Assembly: GCA_039545355.1 (NCBI GenBank) | Contig: BCJJ01000009.1 | Coordinates: 971,757 to 1,035,756, forward strand | Length of the DNA stretch: 64,000 nucleotides | Reading direction: 5' to 3' | Source of the DNA: Trichosporon coremiiforme | Lineage: Eukaryota; Basidiomycota; Tremellomycetes; Trichosporonales; Trichosporonaceae | In this document: piece after piece, positions 31,593 to 42,725 of the stretch | Layout: each line of letters begins with the position of its first letter | How positions within the stretch are numbered: the first letter of the stretch is position 1 | The notes under the pieces: model-generated | Database searches by the model: none | The model's input: the letters and a program-made list of their open reading frames with translations, nothing else | What the model was told of the DNA's origin: nothing | Position numbers and translations under genes: made by a program

Positions 31593-33935
31593 ATGAACAC
31601 GAACGGCCTCGGTAACATTAAGAGGCGCTTCAACCTCAACCTCAGCCCGCCGGCGCAGCGACTCTTGATCCGCGTGGCGCTCTTCATCACCGGCGTGCTC
31701 CTCTTCCGCTCCATCTTCTCCAAGCCGCAGAAAACGAAGGAGATCCAGAGCCATGGCATGTTCCAGCGCGTGCTCATGGCGGACCGCTACCTCGACACGG
31801 CGAAGCACCCGTGGCTTCAGTCGAGAATAGGCCGCGACGACCGCCCAGACATGTTCGACGAGGAGATCTCTGACGGCATCTGGGACTTCTGGACGCGCTA
31901 CCAGAAGCCGTTCATCACGGGCAAGGACACGGCGCACCTCGACACGCAGATCATGCGCTCGGTCGTCGACGACCTGCTGCAGTTCAACGGCTGGGTCGCC
32001 GCCGCGTGTCCGACGCTGATCCGCCCGTTCGGCCAGAACACTCGTGACGACAACTACGAGGACCTCGCCAACGCCGACAACTTGTACTACGTCGCGCTTG
32101 TCGTGCACTCGGCCGACCACTTCCTCGTTGACCAGCTCGCCATCATCGTCCAGCTGGCTCGTCGCCTCGGCACCCGCAACATCTTCGTTTCGATGCTCGA
32201 CCAGGGCTCGAACGATGCGACGCCGACACTGAGCGACCTCTGCGAGGCTGTCCTCACGATTCTCGGCATCTCGTTCCGCATTCGTCGCGTTCCGCCGCTC
32301 ACGATCGACTACTACCCGCTGGAGGAGGCTGCCGTGCGCAATCTCGTCCTCGAGCCTCTCCACGAGCTGCACGACAAGCGCAACATCAAGTTCCACCGCG
32401 TCATCTGGCTCAAGGGCTTCACGTGCCCCATGGACGTTCTCGAGTCGCTCCGTGTCTCCGAGGTCAACAACGCCGCGATGGTGTGCGGCATGGACTGGGC
32501 CGAGCACAACGGTTTCTTCATCTTCTCCGACCGCTGGCGCACGCGTGACATTGCGGGCGACCTGTTCCGCCAGGCCCGTTCGTCGTCGAAGCCCGAAGCC
32601 GGCCCGCCCCGCGACAAGGTCGGCACGCAGCGGTACGCGCACCACCTTCCGTTCCAGGTCTTCTGCTGCGAGTCGGGCACGCACGTCGTCGACCCCGAGC
32701 TCTCCTACTACCGTGGCATCAAGTACCGCGCCTCGCCCAACGCGGTCAACCTCACCGAGTCGAGCGACATCATCACCGAGCCCGAGACGCCGTGCATGGA
32801 CTCGACGCAGATGTGGTTCTGCCGCGACCTCTGGGTCGACGCGGCTCGCAATGGCCAGAAGTCCAAGGGCCATACCGGTCGCCGTGGAGCTGCGCACCAC
32901 AAGAAGCGCAAACGCGACCTCCGCGAGATGGACGAGGTCATTGAGAACTTTGAGCCCGTCATTGAGCGCCAGAAGGAGAAGGACGCTCAGGCTGCCGCCG
33001 CCGGTGCCCAGGGTGCTGCGGCCGGAGCCGCCGGCGCTGGTGTCGGTGCCGGAGCCGCTGCCGGCAAGGTCGGCGCCAAAGCTGCCGCAGTCGAGGAGGA
33101 CTTCTTCGCCGCCGCTGCTGACCCGGAGAACGTCGAGCCCATCGTCCAGCTCAAGGAGGGCGTGATCACCCCCGACGGCATTGAGGAGCAGATCGAGCTG
33201 CGCGAGGGTGTCATTACGCCCGACGGCGTCGCCGAGGTTGAGGTGGAGGCCGAGCGTGCCGCCCCCGTCGCGGGCAAGGACCCTCTCGCTGACCCTCCTC
33301 TGGCCGCCGCCGCTGACGGCGGCATTGTGCAGGTGGACGCGGGCGCAGGAGCCGCCAAGGCGGGCAAGGCGAAGATGGACGCTGCCGACGCTCAGGTCGA
33401 GGCTGCCGCCCGTGACGCCGAACCCGTCAAGGCCGAGGCGAAGAAGGTCAAGCCGGGAGGCAAGAAGGACGAGATCCGCGAAGCGATCGCGGCCGACGAG
33501 GCAGAGGATCCCGCCGCGCAGCCCGAGCACGCCGACGCTCCGGGTGACCGCAACCCGAACGCAGCCCCGAAGGAGGACAGTGGCACGAACATCGACGCAA
33601 TGGACGACAAGGAGAACCCGGCCCCGGAGGCGCTGAAGAAGGAGGATCTCCCGAGCAGCTTCATGATCCCGAACAGCGAATTCGAGGCCGCGCGCATCCT
33701 CGTCAACCCCCGCTGTCTCACTACTTACGGTGGAGTCTCGCATTCGAGGCTCGCGCTCGACCTCTTCGGAGGACGCGACCACAGCCACCGCGGAGAGGGC
33801 AACTACATGGTCGAGGACTGGGCGGGTGCGCCCGACTCATTCGTGTGCCAGGAGATGCGTACTGTGGGTGGCCGTACTGCGCCCAAGAGCCAGAGGCGTG
33901 TCTCCTTCCTGCTCCAGAATGAGGTTGGTCTCTGA
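31593..33935 (+). CDS. CAP59: CAP59-family alpha-1,3-mannosyltransferase-like capsule protein (GT69)
   Basis: A single exon encodes 780 residues. A short basic N-terminus and one membrane anchor (about 23-42) make it a type II Golgi protein. The GT69 domain (about 60-440) is clear: HSADHFLVDQLAIIVQLARR, ISFRIRRVPP, RVIWLKGFTCPMDVLESLR, NAAMVCGMDWAEHNGFFIFSD and HLPFQVFCCESG. The domain's C-terminal portion (VNPRCLTTYGGVSHSRLALD, VEDWAGAPDSFVCQE) is present but lies some 240 residues downstream. An Ala/Glu/Lys-rich, low-complexity insertion separates it from the rest. In Cryptococcus the family is needed for capsule glucuronoxylomannan export or synthesis. The ATG at 31593 follows a GTG-started in-frame extension and is the natural start. 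Confidence 0.9.
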   Translation: MNTNGLGNIKRRFNLNLSPPAQRLLIRVALFITGVLLFRSIFSKPQKTKEIQSHGMFQRVLMADRYLDTAKHPWLQSRIGRDDRPDMFDEEISDGIWDFWTRYQKPFITGKDTAHLDTQIMRSVVDDLLQFNGWVAAACPTLIRPFGQNTRDDNYEDLANADNLYYVALVVHSADHFLVDQLAIIVQLARRLGTRNIFVSMLDQGSNDATPTLSDLCEAVLTILGISFRIRRVPPLTIDYYPLEEAAVRNLVLEPLHELHDKRNIKFHRVIWLKGFTCPMDVLESLRVSEVNNAAMVCGMDWAEHNGFFIFSDRWRTRDIAGDLFRQARSSSKPEAGPPRDKVGTQRYAHHLPFQVFCCESGTHVVDPELSYYRGIKYRASPNAVNLTESSDIITEPETPCMDSTQMWFCRDLWVDAARNGQKSKGHTGRRGAAHHKKRKRDLREMDEVIENFEPVIERQKEKDAQAAAAGAQGAAAGAAGAGVGAGAAAGKVGAKAAAVEEDFFAAAADPENVEPIVQLKEGVITPDGIEEQIELREGVITPDGVAEVEVEAERAAPVAGKDPLADPPLAAAADGGIVQVDAGAGAAKAGKAKMDAADAQVEAAARDAEPVKAEAKKVKPGGKKDEIREAIAADEAEDPAAQPEHADAPGDRNPNAAPKEDSGTNIDAMDDKENPAPEALKKEDLPSSFMIPNSEFEAARILVNPRCLTTYGGVSHSRLALDLFGGRDHSHRGEGNYMVEDWAGAPDSFVCQEMRTVGGRTAPKSQRRVSFLLQNEVGL

Positions 33936-35121
33936 GACCGGGCGCCCAAGGCCGGAGAGCTCCAGTTTCCTCACGAGGCGGGCCGTGGACCGAGGTTGGG
34001 TCCTATTGCCATGACTTTGACGGAGGAGGAGATCGAGGGAGGAGGGAGGCGAGTGGAGGCGTAGAGGACAGTTTTAGACTAGACAAGATAGTTTTCTCAA
34101 CGGTGATACCATAGAATTCATGCATACGGGTTTCGTTATACGCGAGCGGTAACGAGCGGCAGCGAGTGAGGCGAGTGAGTGTTGACCACACCAATTACTT
34201 GGGCAGAACGACGGGCTTGGGACAGGTAACAGGGACATGAGGCGGAGGCCGATGTCGAACGGAGAAGCCGAATGGGGTACGAAGTGGAGAGAGGAGACGT
34301 GGGAGAGTATCGGAGCCTGGGCCAGAACCCGACCTCGTCGGATGGATGGACAATGAAGAAGGATGAGACGCACGTGAGAAGCCAAGAGTTTTGTCTACTC
34401 TTTCTGATTAAGTTGGGTCAAGTTGGGTCTCATGGACGAGGCTGGGGGGAGGCGCACGAGGCGGTCGGTAGTGGGTCGCGGTATGAGGTCGACCCGATTT
34501 CGCAACGATAACAGCGAGGTGAGCGGGGCCGGCTCGGCATCGAGAGAGTCTCTCCGTCTGGCTGGCATCGAATCTCCATCGGTCACAGCCGTATAGCTTG
34601 GAGACGGCAGTGGGGCACGATCTCGCCGTGCACGGGGTGCGAGGCGAGCGGAGCTTCCCTGTCGACTTGTCGCGCAGGCAACGAGGGCAACGAGGGCAGC
34701 GAGAGCTGATTGACTGCAACAAGCCGAGAGACAGGTTGCCAAGCCTCGCAAGGCTGCTCGCAAGAACACAGGAAATCAGTTCAATGGTGTGTAGAAACGG
34801 TGAGAGCCCGTGCGCCGGTGAGTAGCGGTCAGTTCCGACCCATGCTTTGTCGTTACTGGACCCCGTTCGAGAGTTGTATGCCTGACAAGCATATGCTGCA
34901 GGAACCCGCCAGGCCCCAGGGGGAAGCGAAGGGGCTGAGGTCTGGGGGCAGTGAGCTGTTCCCCTCTCGCTTCTCCAAACGGCAATGCGAGGCCGGGGTA
35001 GCTGCACTTCATTGGGGTTGAGCGAAGCGAGATAAGAGGCACAAGAAGTTGACACGAGAGTTGCGGTGCCGAATCTGAAGAGGGGCTCGGCAGACCTCGG
35101 ACCAAAGTCTCGTATCTGAGC

Positions 35122-35148
35122 CATCTGAGACATCTGAGACATCTGAGT
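35122..35148. repeat. Short tandem repeat, 9-bp unit CATCTGAGA x3
   Basis: Three consecutive copies of a 9-bp unit lie in the long intergenic region. The copies are identical except for the last bases. Confidence 0.85.
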
Positions 35149-36100
35149 CAACGAACAGATCTGCAGAAGGTTGTACGAAGTCTTGGGCGAAACAGGTCCC
35201 AGAAGGTACGGGTGAGTCTGGGCCGATCCAGCGAACAGCGTGGACAAGCATAGCGTGACCGCTAGGCAGGAGCGTGGGTGGGTGCGGGGTCTACGCCGTG
35301 CATTGCCTGCCTTCCAGGAGAGAGGACCAGCCTGAACGGCTCGCAGGGCAGCCTTGGGGGTTAGGCGAGAGGGGCCCAAGATAGAATGGAGGGCCGGGAT
35401 GTCTTGCTCTTATGTCCTTGCACGTATCGAGTCCTTGCACACCTTGCACACCCGGCATGCGGTGCACAGAGCAAAGAACAAAAGCGAGCCGATAGGCAGG
35501 AGAAGAGGTGTACGACGCGCGAGGCGGCCCTGTGGCTGTGGCACAGACCACAGGTACCACTAAGCAGGAAACGTCTTCCGCTAGGTACAAGAGGGTCCTA
35601 CAGGAGGGTCTGGGTCCGTGAGGGGGTGTGTTGCCGGTGAGATGCCGGTGAGTATCGGGCAGTCTCTATGGCGTGGGCTGGCAATGAGGCTAAGGGTCGA
35701 GGTCGCGCGTGTGTACATGCCGTACGCCGCCGAGTTTGAGCACCACTCACGTCCTGCATGTGGCCTGCCAAGCTGGCGTAAGCTGGCGTAATCTCGTTAT
35801 CCGGACCCGTGGCGCAGATTAGAGTTCACCGGGTGGCCGCGTCCGACGCGCCGGACGAGCCTGGCTTGTGTGACGGCCGCTTGGCTGGGTTGGTACTGCC
35901 GGAGGCGCAGCGCGCGTACATACTACCTCTGTTTCGTCCACTATCATTCTATTGTTGCAAACAGGAAGGAGGTACGGCTGCCTCATGGAGCTTCGGAGCA
36001 CGTCGCGTCCGGCGGTCGACCAAACGGAGGAAGGTTCGGAGGCGCCGGTGCAAGCCGCGTTGCGGCGTTGCTATTGTTTAAAGAAATTTCAGCTTAAGCT

Positions 36101-36153
36101 CTGCTTCCTCCTCCTCTGCTCCTCCTCCTCTGCTCCTCCTCCTCTGCTCCTCT
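36101..36153. repeat. Pyrimidine minisatellite, CTCCTCCTCCTCTG-type units
   Basis: Three near-identical copies of about 15 bp made only of C, T and one G lie upstream of the F-box gene. They may form part of its pyrimidine-rich promoter. Confidence 0.8.
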
Positions 36154-36652
36154 TCGAGCTTGTCCAGCTTTCCAAGACCTACTCTGTCGTCGTCGGTGTT
36201 GGTCAGCTGAGTCTTCATCGTCAGCTGACGCTTCCTCTTCCTCACTTCTCTCGATAGCCAACGCCTGAGCGGGCCAAGACCACGGACTGAGCACGCAACG
36301 CACTCGGATTAAGGTCTCGCCGAAGCTGAAGCCTCGTCTTCACCCCCACCTCGACATCTCGCGATAACCCCCCGGTTCACCTTTCGTGACGGAGCAACTG
36401 GCTACACGCGGTGCTGTCGGAGTGACCTCTGTCACTGCCTCATTCTTCCCCCACTGCCACCACGGAGACCTCGGCTCGACCTCACGCTCCTCGGCGGACG
36501 ACCAGTCCAGCCTCCAGCACTCTAGCCGTGACGGGCTCCGATCACCCGAACGTAACGGAGAGGCTGCTTCGACTCAACCCACAGCCCACCAACGCAAGCG
36601 GTCACGAGGCGACCGTGGACTACTAGCCTCGAACAGACCCACAGCCAGCACG

Positions 36653-39262
36653 ATGGGGGAGCTTCCCGCGGAGCTGATCCAGAAGATCCTCGCCGAGGCG
36701 GATCTCGCCACCATAGTCGCCGCCGGTGGGGTGAACGCAGCTTGGCGTGCAGTCGTGAAGGACGTAAGTGTGGTGAGAGGCGTCGGGGAGGTGATGTGCC
36801 TGAGTCGGAGTGGTTTCACACGATCCAAAGGCTTGGGACGGTCTCGGAGTGTCCCCAGCTGAGGGGCGGCCAAAGCTGGCTAGCGGGCAACTGAGACTTG
36901 TTACTCGGGGCGGTCTGTCGGATGGTAGAGAGGTCTCGGTCTTACCCAGACTTCTGGGTCTGCGTTATGCTGTCAGCGTGTGCAGGCAACGAGTGGCGAG
37001 AATGAGATGCAAAGATAGACTTGGAACTTACGCTGATCGCAGGACCAGTCGACATGGCGCCGGCTCCTGGAGACAGAGTACGACCCCGCGCTCTCCGTGA
37101 GTGGGTGCCGGGCGCGCGTCCTCGACCGCGCGTGGCTCGTGCGTTTCCTCAACGACGAGCGGATGCGGTATCAGCGCTGGCGGCGGGCACAGGATGCGAG
37201 AGAAGAAGCCTGCAAAGTAAGTCCACTCCTCGACCTCCAGCTGACATTCCCAGCAAGACAGCGTTCTGGCCTGCTTCCAGGCGCAGTTCCATTACTCCTG
37301 GGTCCCGGGACGGCGGCGGCTGTACCACCACAAGACGGGGATGGTGTACGTCTCGGACCGGGAGCGACGGGAATACTACGAGCGCGGGCAGAAGGAGTTC
37401 GAGCACCAAACCGAGGACATTCTGGGCGTTCCTGATGTGATCCGGTGGGAGGAAGAGCGGATCGCGCCTCATTCGCGTCGGTTCGCTCATACCCTTTTGT
37501 CATTGTTCGACGATCTCCCTCATGACGCTCCGAACTCCAGGAACTGGGCTCTCTTGACTGAGATTGTGAATGACCCGTTCACGGCACTGGTCCTCCAGAG
37601 TGACCCCGGTCCGTTACCGCATGCCACCTCGAGAGCGCTGTTCATGTGTGCCCTCACGACGGCGCCGGAAGAGGAGAAGGTCGGCACGCTCACCCGCCGG
37701 CCATCGCTGGACTCGCTCGACTCGTATGACTCGGACCAGAAAGCCGAGGGTTCTGACTCTGGTCATGAGAGCGAAATGGATTTCGACGAGCTGAGCAAGA
37801 TCAGCGAAGTCGATGAGGACGTTGAGGAAGACAGCGAGGGCGGAGACGTCGAGCCCCTACCTGTTCCGGTCGAGGTCGCTGTCGACTTCGACGGGTCCGA
37901 CTGCGACTCATCCGGATCTGAATACGACAGTGACGGTGACTCGGACCCTCTGGTACAGCACGCCGTCTGGCCATCCACGCCTAGTCTCACTCTCTCGGTG
38001 TCTCCCTCGTCGCCGACGATGGGTCCGACCAGCCCAGTCAGCCCCACGACACCCGCGCTCTACCTCTCCCCGCCCATGGCGAACTCCACCTTCCTATCAA
38101 CGCTCACCTCGCCTTCCACCGCCACCCTAACCCTCTACACTAGCGATAGCCTGACGCCGTCCCTCTCCCCCTTGTCGGCCAGCTTCAGAAATCTCTCCAC
38201 CGTTTCCCTGGCCGACACGCTCTCCTCGTCAACCAACGAAACCTTCCCCAAGATCCCTGAGCCTGAGCCAGAGGAACCACCAAAAGCCAAGGGGAAGCGG
38301 CACTCGTCCGCCTCGGGCGTGTCACGGACGTCGGGGACGTCCAAAGCCTCCCGCGCGTCGCGGAACTCGGCCAAGTCAGGCTACTCTGCCAAGTCGGGGT
38401 ATTCCGCCACGTCCGGGCTCAGCTCCTACGGCGGCGTGAAGCGCGACAGCTGGGCGTCCTGGGGCAGCTCTAGCTCCAGTGCAGACTCGGGGCTGGGGTG
38501 CGTGAAGGACCTTGCCGTGACCGAGTTCCGCAACTCTGTCTCCTCCGTGCCGGATTATGGGCTGCTCTTGGCCGCCTTGACGCGGGTCATCACCCTCGCA
38601 CCATCGCCTTGTCTGCCCACGCTGTGTCCTGGGCCGCACCTCCTCAGCTCTAGCGTTAGTATGCCGGAACTCCTGGCCGAGAACCGGTCCAGACCGAGGG
38701 CGGACTGGCCCCAGCTAGAAGGTATCTGGTGCGGTCTCGTACCCAATGCAAACACGCGCATGCCCATCGAGAAGGACCTGCCGGGATACTTCCGCCTCGA
38801 ACCCTGCTCCGAGTCCAAGGCGCGGGAATGCCTCGACTTGTCAAGGCTGTCGATCCCGGACCCCGGAGCGCTGCCGAACATGTTCTTTACGGGGCAGGTT
38901 CTGGATCAGAAACTCATGCCCCGCCAGGGAGCACGATTGGCCGGTGTGGCGTTCATGTGTCCTGATGGGGCTGTTAGCATCACCTTCCGCTTCATGCGGG
39001 TGAGCGAGGGCGATGTCGTCCGCTTCCCGGACGATGGGCTCGTCGTGCGCGCGACGAGGGTGGGGCTCGAGAGTCCGCTTGGGTTCCTCGGAGTGAGTCA
39101 CTCGACACCGAACGACGCTAACCCCAGTCATTCTCGAAGACCTCGAACGTCCGGAGACAAGGAAACGCGTGGCGCTTCAAGCATGAGGACTTTGCGTGGG
39201 TGTTCCCGTTCCAGGGCGAGAACACGGGCAGCAAGCCATGCCCCGTACGCATGATGCCGTAG
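36653..39262 (+). CDS. F-box protein with large Ser-rich insert
   Basis: Exons 36653-36763, 37043-37216, 37254-39092 and 39128-39262 give 752 residues. The F-box starts at residue 1 (LPAELIQKILAEADLATIVAAGGVNAAWRAVV) and continues over the first intron with DQSTWRRLLE. It would bind Skp1 in an SCF ubiquitin ligase. A compact helical region precedes a Ser/Thr/Pro-rich, acidic insert (about 200-420). The C-terminal third is ordered (PQLEGIWCGLVPN, GYFRLEPC, FTGQVLDQKLMPRQ, SITFRFMRV) and continues across the last 35-nt intron to WRFKHEDFAWVFPFQG. Such a tail probably recognises substrates. The last exon frame was chosen because it keeps phase 0 and stays open for 45 codons. Confidence 0.8.
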
Positions 39263-39485
39263 ACTAGAACGAACGTATAATTTTGTAAACCTAAAGTGTC
39301 AGTAATCATCAGTGTCCCGCCGTAGACTGTATAGTAGTCAGTACCAAGCTCCTCCCTATGATAATCGTATACCTCTCCGCTCACTGACCCTGGGTCAGTA
39401 CAAGATTAGATTGGCCTGCATTCTCAATACTGGTATCGTCGATCGGGTATGCGATCTCAGTCCACACTCCGCATCGCGCGGACCG

Positions 39486-40440
39486 TTACTGCGTCTTGAC
39501 CTGGCCCATCTCAATGTCCTGGCTCTGGGCGCGGTTGTTGACGTAGGACAGGAATGTGTTCCAGGGAATGTTGACCAGGTTGCTCGCGAGCAGTCTGTAC
39601 TGCAGGGGCACAATGCCCTGATTGAAGGCCTGGAACGGCACCCAGAGCACCCAGTTGGTCTTGAGCGTCGGCCAGAATTCGCGCTTCCACTTGGCCTTGG
39701 CGTCATCGAGCGACTTGCCCTCCGCAAGCGTCATGAACGTGAAGAAGGCTGCAAGTCAGAAGCTAGCACGGGGGGTGACGAAAGCTTACCGGTCAGCACT
39801 GTCGGGGAAGCAATCAGCTGGTCACACGCTACACGCAGCGCCGTGCCCTGGATCGTGCCGCGGCCAGGGAGACGGTCGAGGTATCGGAACCAGACCGTGA
39901 CGGCAGGCGAGAAGATGCCCGCTCCCCAGAGCACGATGCGACTGGTTGTCAGCTAATCTCGAGCTGGAACTAAGCTAAGCCGGATAATGGGCATGCAGTC
40001 GCCGACCTCGTTGTCGCAAGTTCGCTTCGAGGCAGCAGACAGATGAGAGCACAGAGAGGACAATGCGGGATCGGCGTTGTTCCAGGCTGGAGATGACAGC
40101 ACGAGCACGGTCCTCGATGCTCGGTGCCAGCTCACGCAGGTGCGAACGTGCGTCGTCCCCACACCCCCACCTCCTTCCCCGCCCCGCTCCCCGCCGAGAG
40201 AAGACTCACCCAGTCCGCTTCCAGTCATAGTTCTTCCATCCCTTCTTCTCGACGACCTGCTGCGCGATGGCTGCCATGTCAGCTGAACTCAAGAAGGGCT
40301 TAGCTCACCATCTCCAGTCGCGAAGAGGACCTGACGTCAGCTAGTTCACCGCGGTCTAAGCTTACAGCTCCAGTCACCGAGTTGCCGAGGAGGGGCTTCT
40401 GGGTCAGGAAGTTGGTGTACTTCTGCAAGAAAGTCGCCAT
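39486..40440 (-). CDS. SYM1: Sym1/Mpv17/PMP22-family membrane protein
   Basis: Five exons (40440-40366, 40330-40309, 40270-40210, 39941-39790, 39748-39486) total exactly 190 codons plus stop. The start MATFLQKYTNFLTQKPLLGN is typical of the family. VLFATGDAIAQQVVE, DWKRTGRIVLWGAG, WFRYLDR and WPTLKTNWVLWVPFQAFN are all family signatures. Four membrane segments are expected, in the mitochondrial inner membrane (Sym1) or peroxisomes (PMP22). Exon 2 is only 22 nt and encodes part of the invariant TGD motif, so this microexon is real. Introns of 35 and 38 nt flank it, each with complementary donor and branch motifs. The 3' end converges on the F-box gene. Confidence 0.93.
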
Positions 40441-41029
40441 GGTGATGTTCTTGACGTCAGACGGTCTACTGTTTGGATGGGAAGAGTGGAGGTAGTGAGG
40501 ACGGCGGGCAAGACAAAAGATCTCTCGAGGTGGAGGTGGGAATATGAACGCCGGTCTGAGCCACGAGCTGCGTGCTGTGTGCTGCGGTCTAGATGTCTAT
40601 GGTGTGGAGTAAGGAGCGTGAGTAAATGATGCAGCTACGTCGGCGTCGTAGTTTGTGTGAGAGGAGGTGAGGACCGAAAAGATGTCCGCTAGCGGTGTCC
40701 GCGCAGGCCGCGCCGCTTCACCGAGCGAGGGAAGCCGAACGAACGAGGGGTATTGAGGTGTCAACAAAAAAGTCGCCGACGAGCGAGTTCAAGCTTTCTG
40801 CCGTGTGGGGCACCGCAATTCTTGCCGCACCCGTCTTTGAAAAACCTGCCGAATTCTTTCCATCGACAGAATCAGCGGAAAAACATAATCAATTGCGACG
40901 CCTCTCATTCGTGTGCGCGTGTGCGTGAATGTTCAAATGACCAATGCAATGCAGATAAGAAAAATGCTGTACGGAATGCACTATTAACCCTAGATTGTAA
41001 AGTGTAACTATGAGATGAGTGTGAGATGA
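40441..41029. other. Intergenic: SYM1 promoter and 3' flank of the MFS gene
   Basis: These 589 nt lie between two minus-strand genes. The segment from about 40760 to 41030 is AT-richer. No gene is seen. Confidence 0.5.
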
Positions 41030-42725
41030 TTACAGGATGTAGCGGAAGGCCGGGTGGTCGTCGCCGAGGTCGACGATCTCCTGTCTCGTCTTGCCCTCAA
41101 GGCCCCAGCGGCGCTTGTACTCCTCGTCGTCGTAGTCGTGAACCTCGTTCTCGGAAACGGATCCGAACTGCGCCTCACGGCGCTTGTTCTCGCGGTTCAT
41201 ACCCCAGAGCAGGACGATGGAAACGAAGCCGGCGAGCAGGATGAGCGAGAGCGCAACAGCGTGGCCGGGGACGTAGTGACCCTTGGGCGGAGCATCGGCG
41301 GGGCGGTACGCGAAGGACGAGATGATACCTCCAGCGTTACCGGCGGAGAAGACGAGACCCATGGCGGTACCCTTCTTGAAATGGTTGGCGAACGAGTTAC
41401 CCGCCCACGTGATTGTGACTGCGATCATGGGGCAGATCGCCATCGTCGTGATGTACACGGCGGCGTACTGGCCGGCAATGTTTGAGGGCTTGGTGACGAT
41501 AAGAACGAGGTATCCAATGAACGCGACGATACTCCAGAACACGTTGAAAATACCGCGCTTCTTCGTCTTGTCTGAGACGTACGCCGTAATCATGGTCGTG
41601 ATGAAGCCGAGCACGTAGGGCGGGACGGACAGAAGGAGAGACTGGGCGGCGCTCCACTTGCCGAGCGAGGCGACGATGGTAGGCGTGAAGAGCGACTGGG
41701 AGTAGACACACTCGCCAGCACCCATGTAGGCGAGCATGAACAGGGGCGTCTTCCAGTCGATGATGCCGCGGATGGTGGCGCGCTTCGAGAAGCCCTCCTC
41801 GCTTCCCTCAGGCAGGCCAGTGTCGTTGTTGAGGCGGTAGATGACGAACTCCTTCTCCAGGGGGGTGAGGAAGCGGGCGTCGCGGGGCCAGTCGAAGATC
41901 ATCCAGAACGACAGGAAGGCGATGACGAAGGTAAGCAGACCCTCAATGATGAAAATCCACGACCAACCGGCCATGCCCGCGGTGCCGTCCATGAGACCGA
42001 TGGCGTAGGCGAAGATACCACCGAAGGCGCCAGACATGACCGCGCCACCGAAGAAGCCCGCCACACGGCGCATAAGCTCCTCACGCCTGTACCAGCCAGT
42101 CAGGTAGAAGTTGAGTCCGGGGAAAAGACCAGCCTCGAAGAAACCAAGCAGGAAACGGAGCGCAAGAAGCTGGGAGTAGTTCTTGACAAGACCCATGAAC
42201 ACCTGGACAACGGCCCAGAGGATCATCGTAATCGGAATGTAGCGAGACGGCCTCATCTTCTTCAGGATCAGGTTTGACGGAACCTCGAACACGACGTAGG
42301 GGACGAACTGCACGTTAGCGGGGCTCAGCGTGGGACAGAACTGCGACAGTGGGTTGTCACGGAATTACTCACGAAAATCATACTGGCGATGGTGTACTGG
42401 TGCGAAGTGAGGTTGAGGTCGTCCATGAAACCGTACAGCTTGGCGGCGCCAATGTTGACACGGTCGAGGAACGACATGAGATACAGAAGGCTGTTAGTTA
42501 GCTGCTGCTCTTTTAGGAAAACCCAGTTACCACTGAGCGCACTCACGTCATCCAAGGAACCAGGCGCAGGTCCATCTTGCGCAAGAGCTTCTTCTCCTCA
42601 GCGGCGAACTCCTCGGGAGTCCAGGAAAGGATTGTCTCCAGCTCCGGGTTCGTCGCGTTGGCGGCCGCCTTCTCCCTCATCGTCTCGTCATAGGGCTCCT
42701 CCTGGAAGCTGGAGGTCTTCGACAT
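41030..42725 (-). CDS. MFS anion:cation symporter (Dal5/allantoate permease-like family)
   Basis: Exons 42725-42547, 42490-42373 and 42307-41030 give 524 residues. Landmarks of this MFS branch are in order: RLVPWMTLLYLMSFLDRVNIGAAKL, VPSNLILKKMRPSRYIP, RFLLGFFEAGLFPGLNFYLTGWYRREE, SWIFIIEGLLTF and TWAGNSFANHFKKGTAMG. The length and twelve membrane segments are normal. Relatives carry allantoate, nicotinate, pantothenate, tartrate or similar carboxylates; the substrate here cannot be told. The ATG at 42725 gives the usual short acidic N-terminus. In-frame ATGs at 42947, 42959 and 42968 would add a Ser/Thr-rich extension and cannot be excluded. Intron 2 (42308-42372, 65 nt) lacks the usual AGCTGAC. 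Confidence 0.88.

Larger units (their letters stand above)
33936..36652. other. Long intergenic region (2.7 kb) with small tandem repeats
   Basis: No gene with introns, motifs or a plausible product is seen on either strand. A 323-codon minus-strand frame (35379-34408) starts with TTG and has repeat-derived composition. The region holds several short direct repeats and two small tandem arrays listed separately. The end nearest the F-box gene, from about 36110, is pyrimidine-rich and looks like its promoter or 5' leader. Confidence 0.5.

Noticed and set aside
31575..33788. 737-codon minus-strand frame opposite CAP59
   Set aside because: It is an antisense shadow of a strongly biased GC-rich coding sequence; the CAP59 frame carries all recognisable motifs.
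34408..35379. 323-codon minus-strand open frame
   Set aside because: It starts with TTG. Its composition derives from local short repeats (SQMSQM, CPRCPRC). No domain, intron or neighbour supports it.
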